Shown here: in pieces, positions 9,382 to 20,140 of the stretch
Layout of the letters: every line of letters begins with the position of its first letter
Numbering within the stretch: position 1 is the first letter of the stretch
NCBI RefSeq assembly: GCF_000372725.1
Contig: NW_005196900.1
Coordinates: 448,033-512,032 of the forward strand
Direction: 5' to 3'
Length of the DNA: 64,000 bases
DNA from: Emiliania huxleyi CCMP1516
Lineage: Eukaryota; Haptophyta; Isochrysidales; Noelaerhabdaceae
The notes under the pieces: model-generated
The model's database searches: none
What the model saw: the letters and a program-made list of their open reading frames with translations, nothing else
What the model was told of the DNA's origin: nothing
Program-made: the position numbers and the translations under genes

Positions 9382-9890
9382 GAGGTCCGCAGCTGCAGTC
9401 CGCGCTTCCGCTCGAAGGGGTTGTCGCTGTCGTAGTCGCAGGCAAGCTTGTGGCCGCCGAACAGCTCGCCGATAGCATCGTCGCGACCGACGCCGCCGCC
9501 GAGGCGGGGGGGGCCGCGGTGACCACCGCCGCCCATGTCGTCCTCCGACGAGTCGGCGTCGGAGTCTGGGGGGGTGGGAGGGTCGGGGCGCACCCGCTCG
9601 CGGTCCTTGGCCGCCTTGCCGCCCGCTCCGCCGCCGTCGCCGCCGCCACCGCCGCCTCCCGGTGGGGGGTCTTCCCCGTCGGGCTGGGCGGCTTGAGCCT
9701 CGAGCCGCTCGAGCCGCTTGCGAAGCACTCGCAGCTCCTCGGCCGAGTCCACAGGAGCGGGAGGCGCGGCTGGGGCCCCGTCGGTGCCCCCGCCAGCCCC
9801 CGAGGGGGCTCCGGCCCAGAGCCATCTTTTGCCTCTGCGGGCTGTACGTCTTGGTCAGCGTCGGAAGCGCGCTTTGGCGCCGATTTGCCC
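9309..9890 (-). pseudogene. Gag-like or unrecognised acidic coiled-coil fragment
   Basis: Minus-strand reading from ATG 9892 gives MGKSAPKRASDADQDVQPAE; a one-base frame change near 9780 then joins VDSAEELRVLRKRLERLEAQ, a Gly-rich stretch, an acidic DSDADSSEDDM segment and CDYDSDNPFERKRGLQLR. The last residues run into the repeat cluster at 9343-9380. A short coiled coil plus acidic and basic patches next to a recombinase fragment suggests the first ORF of the same transposon type. That is inference, since no zinc knuckle or capsid fold is visible. It may be an ordinary gene fragment. Confidence 0.3.
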
Positions 9891-10100
9891 ATATCGTTGG
9901 GCGCACGGAGGGAAGGAGAGGTGGGCTCCTGCCCGAGAAGGTCGCGGGACCTGCGCAGAGCTCGCTCTGCGTGATGCCGCTCGAGCTTGGGCGTGCACGC
10001 AAGGGGTCACGCGCAAGCAAGAGCCCGAACAACTGGGAAGTTCACACAGCTGAGCTTTCCAGAGAACTCCGCGTCTCATCGGCTTTGGACAAGCTGTTCA

Positions 10101-12913
10101 ATGGTTCTGACGCTCGTGCGCTCGTCCCGCCCTTCCGTGACCCATCCTCCAGGCGCTGAGGAGGCCGCGACGGAGCACGAGGACGGAAGCGACTCGGACG
10201 ACCCCCTCCCCGGTTCTCGCGGCCACAGCCCGTTCTCGTCACGACTCGCGCCGCGCCGGCTGGTGGGCGAGGCGTCCGCCTCTGGCGCGGGCGCTAGTTT
10301 CCCGATGTACGTGATGCGAGTATCAGACTTTCTCCGCCTCGAGCGGCTCACCACGCATAATGAGCTGCTCCGCCGCGGCCTCCTTCGCCGGCTGGATGAT
10401 CACGATCTCGAGGCGCATGTCCACTTTGTCTCCCACCAGGCACGCGCAACCGCCGTGCGCCGCGTCGCCCCCCCACCCCCGCACCCCCCCACCCTGCTAC
10501 GGACACACAACACCGACACAATCCGGCGAGGCACCACTCACACAGGGGTCTCTCCCCCCGCCGCCACGCCGCACCGTCACAGCCGTCTCCTCCGCCACCG
10601 CGCCGCAGTGGTGCGGCCGATCGGAGGCCGACCCGAACGGGGACCACCTTCGCACGATGCAGGGCGCCTTTCGCATGGCGCGCGCCGGCCAGCACGACGA
10701 GCTCTTCCGCTCCACCTCGGCAGCTCCGCCCTGCACCTCCGCCCTCGAGAGGCTCCTCGGGCGCCTTCCTTCAGCCTGCTCGGACTCGCACGCGTAGGAC
10801 AAGCTCGCCTTCTTCAAGGGCTACTCGAAGAACAACGCGCGCTTCCTGCGCGACCTCTCGAGCAGCCGCTCCTCCCGGCGGAGCACGCCTCGGAGCACAC
10901 CCTGCTCCACGCCGGGCGCCACGCCGGACCTGCGCCGCCGGCCGGTCGGGCCGAAGGAGGGCGTGCCCCTCCTCGCGGCGGCGGCAGCTAAGGCGGCGAG
11001 TGGCCGGTGCGGCCTCGGCGAGCGCTTCTCCCATGGCTTCTCCTTTCGGTGCGCCGCTTCTGTTCCGGACGACCCTCTCCCCGGACCCGTCTCGGAGCGT
11101 CCCTCTCTTAGGCGAGCACTCCTCGGCGGACGTGGCGGACCGCTCCTCGTCCTCCCGCGGGGGCGGGGCGGTGGGCGGGGCGAGGACGTCCCTCTCCTCG
11201 CTCGAGTCCATCGACTCTGGCGGCGAGGAGGCCTCCCAGCCCCCCTCCCCCTCCGGCCTCGCCTCTGTCACGCCAGAGCCTCAGGGCCCCGCGCCGCCGA
11301 GCCACTCCGGCCTAGACTCCGGTCCTAGCTCCGGCCCCTCCGGCGGGAGGCGGAGCTTTCCCAGGTCGACACTGAAGTCGACTCCGCGCTGCGACTCGCC
11401 CGCCATCTCGACCGCCGACCGGAGGCCCGACGCGCTCGAGCTGGCGGCCCTCTTCTCTCAGTCTGTCGGCAGCGGGTGTGGGGCGTGATGGCCGGACGCC
11501 GCTGGCCCGCCGCACGGCACCGAGCCGCTGAGGGGCTCGGGCCCTGCTCCCGCAGGTGGGTGTGGATGGACTATGTCTCGATCCCGCAGACGCGGGGCTG
11601 CCTCAACGAGGAGGAGCTGCGCGAGACGGCCGCCGCGCAGCGCCTCGCCATCAACAGCATCCCGGCGTACGTGGCGCGCGCAAACAACTTTTGGGTGTGC
11701 GCGCCGTCGGGCGTGCGGCACGAGGACGGCGAGCGGTGCGACTACGCGACGTGGTCGTCCCGCGGCTGGTGCCGGATGGAGGAGTGCTGCCTCGCCCTCA
11801 ACAACTGCGGCGACGGCCGCCCAAAAGCCACGCGCAGCCGGTCGGTATCTCCCTCCATCTCCCTCTATCTCCCTCTCTCTCCTTGTAGGCCGACCCCTCC
11901 TCGTCACGCAGCCGATCGGACAGCGGCCGAGGGTGCAGGTGCTCGACTCGTTGGACCGGCTGACGGTCCACACGCAGCGCCGCACCGCCGTCCTCACCGG
12001 CCGCTTCACCTGCTGCGAGACGGGGCACCGCCGCAAGACGGCCGACGGGAGGGAGGAGTGCCTCCCGTGCGACAAGGTTGCGCTGCGGCCGGTACTGAGC
12101 GCGCTGTACGAGACACAGCTGGCGACCCTCCGCTCCAAGTTCGAGGCGCAGCCCGGCCACGCAGGGCCGTTCTGGGACGTGCTCGACGCCTCGATGCGCG
12201 GAGATGGCACTTTCTTCAAGCACTTGCTGCTGCGCATGCACCGGCAGTGCTTGCTTGCCGAGTCGCTGCAGGAGCCCGCCGAGGGCGAGGCGCCGCCGGG
12301 CGCGAGCGGGATGCCGATCGGTTGGTCCAAGCGCTTCGAGGAGCTCGAGCTCCGCGACCTCGAGGAGTACGTGCGCACGTGGGGCGTCGACGGGCTCGAG
12401 GAGCAGCGGGAGGAGCTCGCCGTCCTAGCGGCGCGAGAGGGGCACCTCCCAATGCTGCGCTACATCGTCGAGCGGTACGGCGCGCCGCTGCGAGTCGAGC
12501 CGAGCCCGGTCGGCCTCACGCCGCTGCAGGAGGCGGCGCGGCTCGGCTGCCTGCAGGTCGTGCGCTACGTGCTTCAGGCGCAGGGCGTCGACCACGCGGC
12601 GATCAACCACCGCTCGCCGTCCACGGGCTGCTCCGCCCTGAGCGACGCGGCGATGCGGGGCCACGCTGGCGTCGTCTCGCTGCTGCTCGCCGCTGGCGCG
12701 CAGGTCGACGCGCCGCGCAAGGACGGCAAGACGGCGCTGCACTGCGCCGCCGAGCAGGGCCACGCCGCGGTGGTGCGACAGCTGTTGCGCGCGGGCGCCG
12801 ACCCGCTCGCCAGGGAGGAGGAGGGGCGCACGCCCGCCGAGCTCGCGGAGGTGTGGCACGAGGACGCGCGCGCGTTCCTGCTCGCCGCCGAGGAGCACCA
12901 GGGACAGTCATGA
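10101..12913 (+). CDS. SIPQ-domain protein with C-terminal ankyrin repeats, multi-exon
   Basis: Exons supported by frame: 10101-10439, 10609-10722, from 10798, a Ser-rich stretch around 11000-11475, 11556-11815 and 11889-12913. The conserved core reads VHFVSHQ joined to WCGRSEADPNGDHLRTMQ, then WVWMDYVSIPQTRGCLNEEE and SRGWCRMEECCLAL. I recognise this layout from large protein families of haptophytes and other algae, where it resembles heterokaryon-incompatibility-like domains. It has no known function. The last exon encodes about four ankyrin repeats (GLTPLQEAARLGCLQVVRYV, KTALHCAAEQGHAAVVRQLL). Introns 10440-10608, 10723-10797 and 11816-11888 use GC donors. A Ser/Pro-rich disordered linker lies in the middle. 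Protein interaction is a safe inference from the ankyrin repeats. The 5' end and the middle exon limits are uncertain. Confidence 0.68.
11816..11888 (+). other. 73-nt GC-AG intron
   Basis: The exon frame ends with one spare base at 11815, the intron starts GCCGCCCAAAAG and ends TTGTAG, and the next exon starts GCCGACCCC. The joint gives CGDG-RPLLVTQP in frame. The start of the intron (GGCCGCCC) echoes the start of the next exon (GGCCGACCC). Confidence 0.6.
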
Positions 12914-13077
12914 CAGGGACAGTCAGGGCGCAGGAAACGGGAGCGGGGCCCGAATCCAAGGGACCTCCCCGTGTCTGACGCGTGACGCACTGTATCGGTG
13001 ACGAGACGGTCGACGACCAGGCAGGGGCGCGGCCGGGGTGGGGCGCGCGCGGGGGCGGCGGGTGTGCGGGATGTCTG

Positions 13078-13205
13078 TGGGCCCGAGAGCGATGTGCGTG
13101 TGTCCGCCTTGCGTTTGTTTTCATAACATCGAAGGCTAGCTCAAAAGAAAACAACGGCGGCGTCTTTCCGGCGGAAAGAGCGTCTTCCCAGCCCTTTTTT
13201 TTGAT
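13078..13205 (-). repeat. Diverged third copy of the 48-bp repeat family
   Basis: The reverse complement of 13106-13151 matches the repeats at 2805 and 2888 with a few substitutions (AGCTAGCCTTCGATGTTATG against AGCTAGCTTTCGATGTTGTG). Similarity continues leftward through CGCTCTCGGGC. It lies between the ankyrin gene and the next large gene. Confidence 0.75.
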
Positions 13206-13239
13206 CTGACGCCGTTGGCCTGGGTCAAGTCTCGTGCAA

Positions 13240-16200
13240 ATGCAGCAGCTGCCGCCGCTGGCACCGTCGCCGCCGCTGCCACCGTCGCCGCCCGCGCTCG
13301 AGTGCAAGTCGTGGTGCGCGGGGAACGACAAGCGCGCCGCCTTACCTGCCCCTTGCCACAAACCCGCCCGCCCGCCTCCCCACCGCCGCCTCTTTCCCCC
13401 GTAGGCCGTGGGAGAAGAAGTGCAACTGGATCAAGTGCGGGAATTGCCCGCAATGCTTACTGCTGCCGCCGTCGCCGCCGCTGTCGCCGTCGCCGCTGCC
13501 GGCGCCGCCCCCCGCCCCGCCTCCCTCGCCGTCTCCCGACGGCGCGGGCGTTTGCTCGGTGTGCGCCCATCCCCAGTGCGGCTGCGACCTCCTCGGCCAG
13601 TCCTGGTGCACACCGGACCACTGCCACGCTGACCTGGACGCGGCTGGCGCGTGCACCTGGGGAGTCACTTGCTCGACGTCGGCCCCGCCCGCCCCACCCG
13701 CGCTCGCCCTCGCTGAATGGAGCGAGTGCTTCGGCGAGGGCGCGTGCGCCGAAGGGCTGGAGTGCTTCCGGTGCATGACTAGATCGTTCGAATCGCGGAG
13801 ATGGATTAGCCTCACATTCGGCCGGCAACGAGATGAGGTCTCCATCACGGCGGGATCAAGAGGATTAGCCTCACATTGTGATCAGCGGAATCATAGGAAC
13901 CACGAATGGCACGCCCAGTGCCTGACCGCGTGCCCCCTCTACGTGTCAAACGGCGCCGGCGGGACGCAACACTACACCGCCGGGTGGCAGTGCGAACTGT
14001 CGTCGGGAGAGCCTCCGCCGCCCCTGCCCCCACCGCCGCCGCCGCCGCCTCCGCCGCCCCCACCGCCCCCGCCTCCGTCGCCGTCTCCGCCTCCGCCGCC
14101 GTCCGGGGGGGGCAACACCTGCTGGCGGGTCCCTAGATGCACACCGGTGCGCAAGCCGCCGCCGCACGACTGACACGCTGACCCGAATGAACTCGCACTC
14201 TGTTCCGCACCCCTCTCGTACGCTCTCGTCGGCCCTTGCGCCCACAAACACACAACGTCTCTCGAGCACACTCGACTCACGTGACGAGACATTCAACGAG
14301 CGTGCACCGCTCCTCACCATGACTCACGAGCCGACTCACGGCAGCCCCTTCATTTCTCCTCAGGCGGCCGATCCCCGAGTACGACGGCAAGGGGATGACC
14401 TACGAGATGGACCACGTCGCGCCCTTCCTGCGCTTCGCCACCTCCGCCACCCTCACCATGACCACGATGCCGGACATGGCTCTCGCGCCCGGCCCAAGCT
14501 ATGACTACGTCGCCGAGGCGGACGCCGTGATTGCAAACATGGCCACGGTGGACACGGCCGGCGAGCTGGACGAGATCCGCTTCTTCGACGGCACGCTGCA
14601 GCCGCGAGATCTAGCCGAGATGTAGTCGAGGTTGGCCGAAGATTAGCCGGGGTCCGGTTGTGTAACGGCAGAGGCTCAACGTCACCGCTCTATGGAGGGC
14701 GTCTCTTCCCACGAGGCGCGTGTCGCTGACTGTGAACAGGCAAGCTGAACGTCGCGCTCGGCCTCATCGGCACGCTGCTGCTCGGGTACGGCCAGTCGAT
14801 CGAGGAGATCATGTTCCACTCGTTTGGCGAGACGTCGGCGGTGCACGATGCCGGCGTGGCGGTCTGGAAGAACAAGCTTCTCAACAGCCGCATCCGGCCC
14901 ACGACGGTCATCCACCGAAGCTCTCCGCCCCGACGCAGCTTCACGACGCCACTCGCTGTCACCTTGTGTCCGTCAACTCGTAGGTCATCCACCAGCTCTA
15001 CCCCGAAGACAACCTCCGGGTGAACGACAACATGACCGTCCGTGGCAAGCACTTCCAGACCATCGTCCGCACCATGTCGCACTCCGAGTGCGAAAGCTTG
15101 CGTTGCTGCACCTCCTGTCAGGAGGAGTAGTGCCAGGTCCTGAGACTGACCTGACAACAATAGGTTCCCGAGCGGCTCCGCCGCCGTCTGCGCCGCCATC
15201 CGCGACTTCGTCGATGCCCTCTGGCCGCACCTCACCCTCACGGTGCAGGGGAGCGAGGTCAGCTACTCCGACGCCCCCTTCGTGATACTGCCAAACACGT
15301 TGATGGCCAACGTCCCGCTCACGGGCGCCGTCAACCCGGCGCCCGGCGGCCTCTCCGCGGCGGCCATCGCCGAGCGGTGCCGCGTGGCGCGCGAGCCGGG
15401 CGGGTCTGCTCGCGAGATCACGCGAGGCTGTCCGAGACTAGGTGCGGTGCGACGCGCGAGCTCGGCGGGATGCACTTCAGTCAGTCGGTGCCCGCGGGTC
15501 GGAAGCTGGCGGCCGGGATGGGGGCGGAGGCGGCGGCGACTCTCCTCTCGTTGCTGGGGCCGAGGGAGGGGGGCGTGCGGCAGGCGCTGGGCGGGTCGGC
15601 GCCCTGTGCCGCGGATTGCTGCGCAGCAGCGGTGGAGTGCAACGCCACGGCGCAGGCGGTCTGCATGGCGGAGTGCGGAGGCCGGTGGGACACGCCGTGG
15701 TTTGACGTGGTGCTAGCGCGGGTGGGGGCGCTGGGGGCGCCGAGCCGTGAAGCGGCTACTTCCCACGAGGCTCCGTTCTTCCAAGCGGATCGCAACCACA
15801 TCATGATCATCGGCGCCACACCGATCGAGCCTCGTCCCCGACTGCTGTGAACGGCGTCGCTTCACGCGTGCTGCCGTGAACAGGCGCCATGGCGGGCCTC
15901 GTCCCCGCCATCACCGACGGCTACGCCTTCTCCTTCCAGACGCGCTTCACGAACCTGGTCGACCAGCTGGTCTGGAACGCGTTTGCCTCCAACTCGGACC
16001 GCCTGCAGGCCCTCCTCTTCGGCAGCGCAACGCACCGCGGCGTCGAGCCGCTGGTGAGGTCCGGACAGACGTCAACCGACGCAAAGGTCGTGACCGCCAT
16101 CCATGCGATCGCCGCCGCCCTCCCCTTCTTCCTGCCCGAGGCGGCCGGCGCCTTCTGCGCCGCCCCGGCCCCGTGCTTTCTGCTGCGGCCGACCATCGGG

Positions 16201-17057
16201 CTGGAGCCCCGCCTGACTGCGAAGTGCGGCAGCCCGTTGGACGGCTACCCGGGCGTGCCGATGGCGGACTTCGACCCGGAGGGAGGAGAGTGGGCCTTTT
16301 TCCCCCGGAAAAGGGGGAGTTTCTCCTTAAGTGGCATGGGAGGGGGGGTTTTTCAAACTGGGTCCTTCCCCCCCCTTCCCGGCGCGTTTCCCCACCCTTC
16401 CCCCCCCCTTCCCCCCCCTTCCCCCCCCTCCCCCCCCCGTCCGTCCCAACACCACCCCACACCCCACCCCAACACCAACACCCACGCCCCTCTGCCCCTC
16501 TGTCAGGACGCGCCGGGCCCGAGCGGGCTCGGGCAGGTCGTCGCGTTTCAGCTGCTGTGGCACCGGCTGCGCGACGGGTGCGCCCCTTGTAGTGTATATC
16601 TGTGCCTCACCTCATCTCACCTTACGCACACGGATGACGCAGCCGCAACATCTGCAGTCAAGCTCTGTCCCCCGAGCCGAGGTGGAACTCAATGGGCCTC
16701 GACGGCGGGTGCGAGGGCGGGCCCGCGTACTGCTTGCCGTACGCAGAGGGACGCACGCAGTACAACCCGCAGGTGTGGGGGGCTGTCTCGAGGAGTACAG
16801 ACCTACTTGTCATCGACTAAGTGATTCACTCGTTGCGACCCGCAGGTCGGGGACTGCCTCGAGGAGGAGCTCTTCCCCGCGTCACCCTCGCCACCGCCGC
16901 CGTCCACCTCGCCGTCGCCGTCCGCCGAGCCTGTGCCTCCTCCGTCCACCTCGCCGTCGCCGTCCGCCGAGCTTGTGCCTCCGCCGTCGGCGTCGCCGTC
17001 CGCCAGGCCCGTGCTCAAGCCGAACGACCGTCCGTCCGTCCGACCGTCCGTCGATCC

Positions 17058-17094
<37 letters not shown>

Positions 17095-17946
17095 CAAGTC
17101 TGCTTGGATAACTGCGGCGAATACAACGGATGGTCGGGTGATGGCGTCTGTGATGATGGCGGACCCGGATCGGAGTTCTCGGTTTGCTCCCGCGGGATGG
17201 ACTGCAGCGACTGCGGCACTCGCCTGACGCCGTCTCCACCGCCGTCGCCATCGCCACCGCCGCCTCTGCCGCCGCCTCGCCCGCCGCCGCCGGCCCCTCC
17301 GCCGCCCTCTCCGCCGCCGCCGCCGCCGTCGCCATCGCCACCGCCGCCTCTGCCGCCGCCTCGCCCGCCGCCGCCGGCCCCTCCGCCGCCCTCTCCGCCG
17401 CCCTCTCCGCCGCCGTCCGCGTCGCCATCGCCACCGCCGCCCCCTACGCTTGGATGCGCCGACAGCCTATCTTGGGAGGATGCCTGGGGGGATGGCTGCG
17501 ACTGGTATGCGGAGTACGACCCCGGCTGCACTACATACTCCGATTACGGGCAGCAGTCAAATTGCCCTTCCACCTGCGGCACGTGCTCGTCCGTTCCTGC
17601 ACTGCCGCCGCCGCCCTCCGCGTCGCCGATGCCGCCGCCGCCCTCCGCCTCGCCGTCTCCGGCGCCACCCTCGCCACCGCAGCCCGAGACGTACACCTAC
17701 GAGGTGAGGCAAGAGAACGCCGAATGTGCCAACCAGTGGATGAACCTGGGAGAGTACGCCAGTGCTGAGCTCTGCTCGCTCGCCGCGGGAGCAGCCGGCT
17801 GCACGACCTTCATGTTCTCCTCGGCGTACACCTCGTGGGGCTGCCGCTGTTGCTCGGGGCCCGACCCGCCGAAGGAGCACTCGCTGTGGACGCTGTACAA
17901 CGTGCTGCCGCCGCATCCGTCCGCGTCGCCGTCGCCGCCGCCTTGA
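13240..17946 (+). CDS. Large secreted Cys-rich/poly-Pro protein with vanadium-haloperoxidase-like segments
   Basis: Exons join in frame across many short introns. Module order: (1) ECKSWCAGNDK joined across a 73-nt intron to PWEKKCNWIKCGNCPQC, a small Cys module; (2) Pro linkers with a second Cys module (CAHPQCGCDLLGQSWC); (3) haloperoxidase-like core: WKNKLLNSRIRPTTVIHQL (K-x6-RP, phosphate/vanadate-binding type), FPSGSAAVC, and RELGGMHFSQS (R-x-x-GG-x-H); (4) from 15884, in frame, a segment resembling the N-terminal half of the same family (GLGQVVAFQLLWHRLRDG, WNSMGLDGGC, PYAEGRTQYNPQ); (5) Pro/Ser linkers, an LNR-like module (CGEYNGWSGDGVCDDGG), a ShK-like module (CPSTCGTC) and a PAN/apple-like Cys module; TGA at 17944-17946. 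The usual PSGH is PSGS here, so activity is uncertain. The natural order of halves looks swapped. Cell wall or extracellular location is inferred. I see no signal peptide after ATG 13240, so an upstream exon is likely. It could be two genes. Confidence 0.55.
13332..13404 (+). other. 73-nt GC-AG intron
   Basis: The exon ends GAC AA, the intron starts GCGCGCCGCC and ends CCCGTAG, and the next exon starts G CCG TGG GAG. The joint restores AAG (Lys) and the family-like GNDK-PWEKKC reading. Confidence 0.65.
14907..14983 (+). other. 77-nt GT-AG intron with duplicated boundary
   Basis: The donor context ACGACG/GTCATCCACCGAAGCTC and the acceptor context CTCGTAG/GTCATCCACCAGCTC are near copies. Splicing gives RPTT-VIHQLYPE, the expected haloperoxidase-type reading. 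Confidence 0.7.
15813..15883 (+). other. 71-nt GC-AG intron joining the two haloperoxidase-like segments
   Basis: The intron starts GCGCCACACCGATCGA and the next exon starts GCGCCATGGCGGGCC; both then share GCCTCGTCCCCG. Splicing gives HIMIIG-AMAGLVPAI in frame. This is the evidence that the upstream and downstream haloperoxidase-like blocks belong to one transcript. Confidence 0.6.
16773..16845 (+). other. 73-nt GT-AG intron with duplicated boundary
   Basis: CCCGCAG/GTGTGGGGGGCTG at the donor and CCCGCAG/GTCGGGGACTG at the acceptor are followed by CTCGAGGAG in both. Splicing gives QYNPQ-VGDCLEEELFP. The intron body contains an in-frame TAA, so it must be removed. Confidence 0.72.
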
Positions 17947-18429
17947 TCTGGTCGAGCGACGCAGAGGCTGCACCTTGATCAAGTGGGACGACGGCAAGGT
18001 GCAGCACTGGAGGCAAACGAGCAACCCCATGGTGCAAGTCGGAAGGCCGCGACCGTCCGCAGGAGAGCATGGATTGCATGTTATGTACGTGTACGTGTCA
18101 CGTGAACCCCCCCCACACCACACACAAACACACACACACACACGACACACACACACATAGAGAGAGAGTTTTACGTGCGAGAGAGAGAGAGACAAACTGC
18201 AGGGTGGTTGTTGCCGGTGAATTCCCCGTCTTTGTAGCCTGGCGTTTGTGCCCCGTTTGTGCCGCGTCCCGTGCCCCGGAGTTCATTTTATAATCCTACA
18301 CGATCGTGCCCCTCCCCTCCCGGGAAACGAATCCGATCCTCGGCCGTGTGTATGCACCTCCTCGGGCGCCTCCGGCTCTCCCTGATCGGAATCATAAGCT
18401 CGCGCGCCGCAGCTCTCCGGCTGCCGACC
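17947..18429. other. Spacer with CA and GA microsatellites
   Basis: After the stop at 17946 a short frame reads GCTLIKWDDGKVQHWRQ (about 17966-18013) and may be a lost exon or chance. A (CA)n tract runs about 18109-18160, followed by a GA tract at 18160-18192. No complete gene is seen. Confidence 0.45.
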
Positions 18430-18850
18430 ATGGCCGGAGTCCGGATGCGCGGGGCTGGACAGCAGGTGGCCATTCGCTCTGGAGAGCACGGTCGCTTGCT
18501 CTCCTCTCCCGGATCGCCATTCACCGCACGCTGTCTTACTCTCGCGTCTCAGGCTCGGATGATGGGCAGCGTGCGTGACCTCAACGACCAGGGCGTCGAG
18601 TACAGTGTGCGCAAGACCGAGGCCGCGTGGCGCGAGGCCGGCAGGTCCGGTGAGGACTCGTCTGGGCGGCTCTCACAGCTGCTGCCGTGAACAGGCGGGA
18701 GCAGCTCTCGGAGGAGGAGTACTACGTGCTGCGGCAAAAAGGGACCGAGTACCCTGGATCAGGTCAGTCCGCCCACCGGTTGATACAGCGCTTAAGAGAG
18801 GTACAACCACAGCTCAATGAGGGAGCACCCGAAGTGCAACGCACCACACA

Positions 18851-18883
<33 letters not shown>

Positions 18884-18915
18884 CTTCACTCACTCCTTCA
18901 CTCCCCCCCCCCCCC

Positions 18916-19005
<90 letters not shown>

Positions 19006-19972
19006 ATTGAGGGGGTCACAATTCACAGACCTTGCTTTAAGAAGAGATACCTCCCATGCGCTGATCGCCAGCCGACTCACACACGAGGCGTGCCGTGCGT
19101 GCTCAGGCAAGTACGACAAGTTCTACCCAAAGGCAGGCCACTTTGTGTGCGGCGGGTCGCAAGCACGACGGGCGCCTCCTCATCAAGTACTGCCACTACT
19201 GTCAAACTCCGTAGGCGCGGCGTGGTGACGCAATCTCGCGCAATCTCGCACTCGTGCAGTCTCGTGCACTCTCCCTCTCCTAGGCGCCGTGGTGACGCAG
19301 ACAGACACTTCCCTCGGGATGCGGCGCGTCGAGATCCTCTGTGGCTCGTGTGGCGGCCACTTGGGCCACGTCTTCGAGGGCGAGACAGTAGAGCGCGAGA
19401 TTGCGCGAGATTGCGCGAGATTGCGCGAGGTTGGTGCTGAGGCGTGCGGGCGGGTGGAGATCGCCCGAGATCGCTTGTGAGGCTGATTGGTCGGCGGCCG
19501 CCCTCCCGAGGGCGATAATAGCCCAAGTCGATGAGTGCGCCCCGGCCTCGACATCTCGGCGGCAGAGGCGACCCAAGCGACGCACCAGAGCACGGCTGGG
19601 CGTGTGAGCAGCCGCGTTTGACTGTGAGGCGAATATTTGTCATCGGGAGCGCTCCGCCGACTCTACACCGCCGCCGCCGCCCTCCCGAGGACAGGAGATG
19701 ATAACGGCCGCCTCGTCGTCGAGCTCGGCGGAGACGATGGTCGCCTCGCGTTTGAACCCCTCGAGCTGCTAGAGCGGCGTCGCACTCGTCGAGCGTAACA
19801 GCAATCCGCCCTCGGATGACTTGTTGAGCGCGCCGTAAGCCGCCCCCGTAAGGCACGCGGCAGCCGTCGGGGAGCGCGATCTCGGTCAGCTGGTGCCGTC
19901 GCGTGGGCACGGTGCGAGGAACGACATGCTGTGGCAACGACGAGAGCTGTGCCTCGAAGTACAACAAAACAA
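18430..19972 (+). CDS. MSRB: Methionine-R-sulfoxide reductase B-like gene, possibly damaged
   Basis: MsrB reduces methionine-R-sulfoxide in proteins. ATG 18430 opens a presumptive organelle-targeting leader. Exon 1 ends at KTEAAW (GC donor 18630), joining [20 protein letters not shown] at 18695. Intron 18763-19106 holds the microsatellites. The next exon reads [17 protein letters not shown], and another at about 19283-19384 reads [20 protein letters not shown] and then [13 protein letters not shown] final exon near 19925 reads [15 protein letters not shown], weakly matching the active-site segment. The central segment expected in MsrB (zinc-ligand and GCGWPAF region) is not found between 19150 and 19283. 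Instead that stretch has a duplicated acceptor region (GGCGTGGTGACGCA twice). It may therefore be a pseudogene, a misassembly, or a gene with an exon I cannot see. The 3' end is uncertain. Confidence 0.6.
18848..19001 (+). repeat. Microsatellites: (CA)n, a C-run, then (GA)n of about 70 bp
   Basis: CACACA at about 18848-18882, a run of C at 18904-18915, CACACA again, then uninterrupted GA from about 18930 to 19000. All lie inside the second MsrB intron. Confidence 0.95.
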
Positions 19973-20140
19973 ATCTCTCGAAGTACGAAGACGCGCGAAG
20001 GGGAGAGAGAGACGACCAAACTCACCCCAACCCACCCACCCACCCACCCACCCACCCACCCACTCACCATCCGGGGCCTACGAAGCGTTTACCCACGAGC
20101 CACTTTTTCAATAACGGCGGGGTACAGGCACGCGGGGTAG

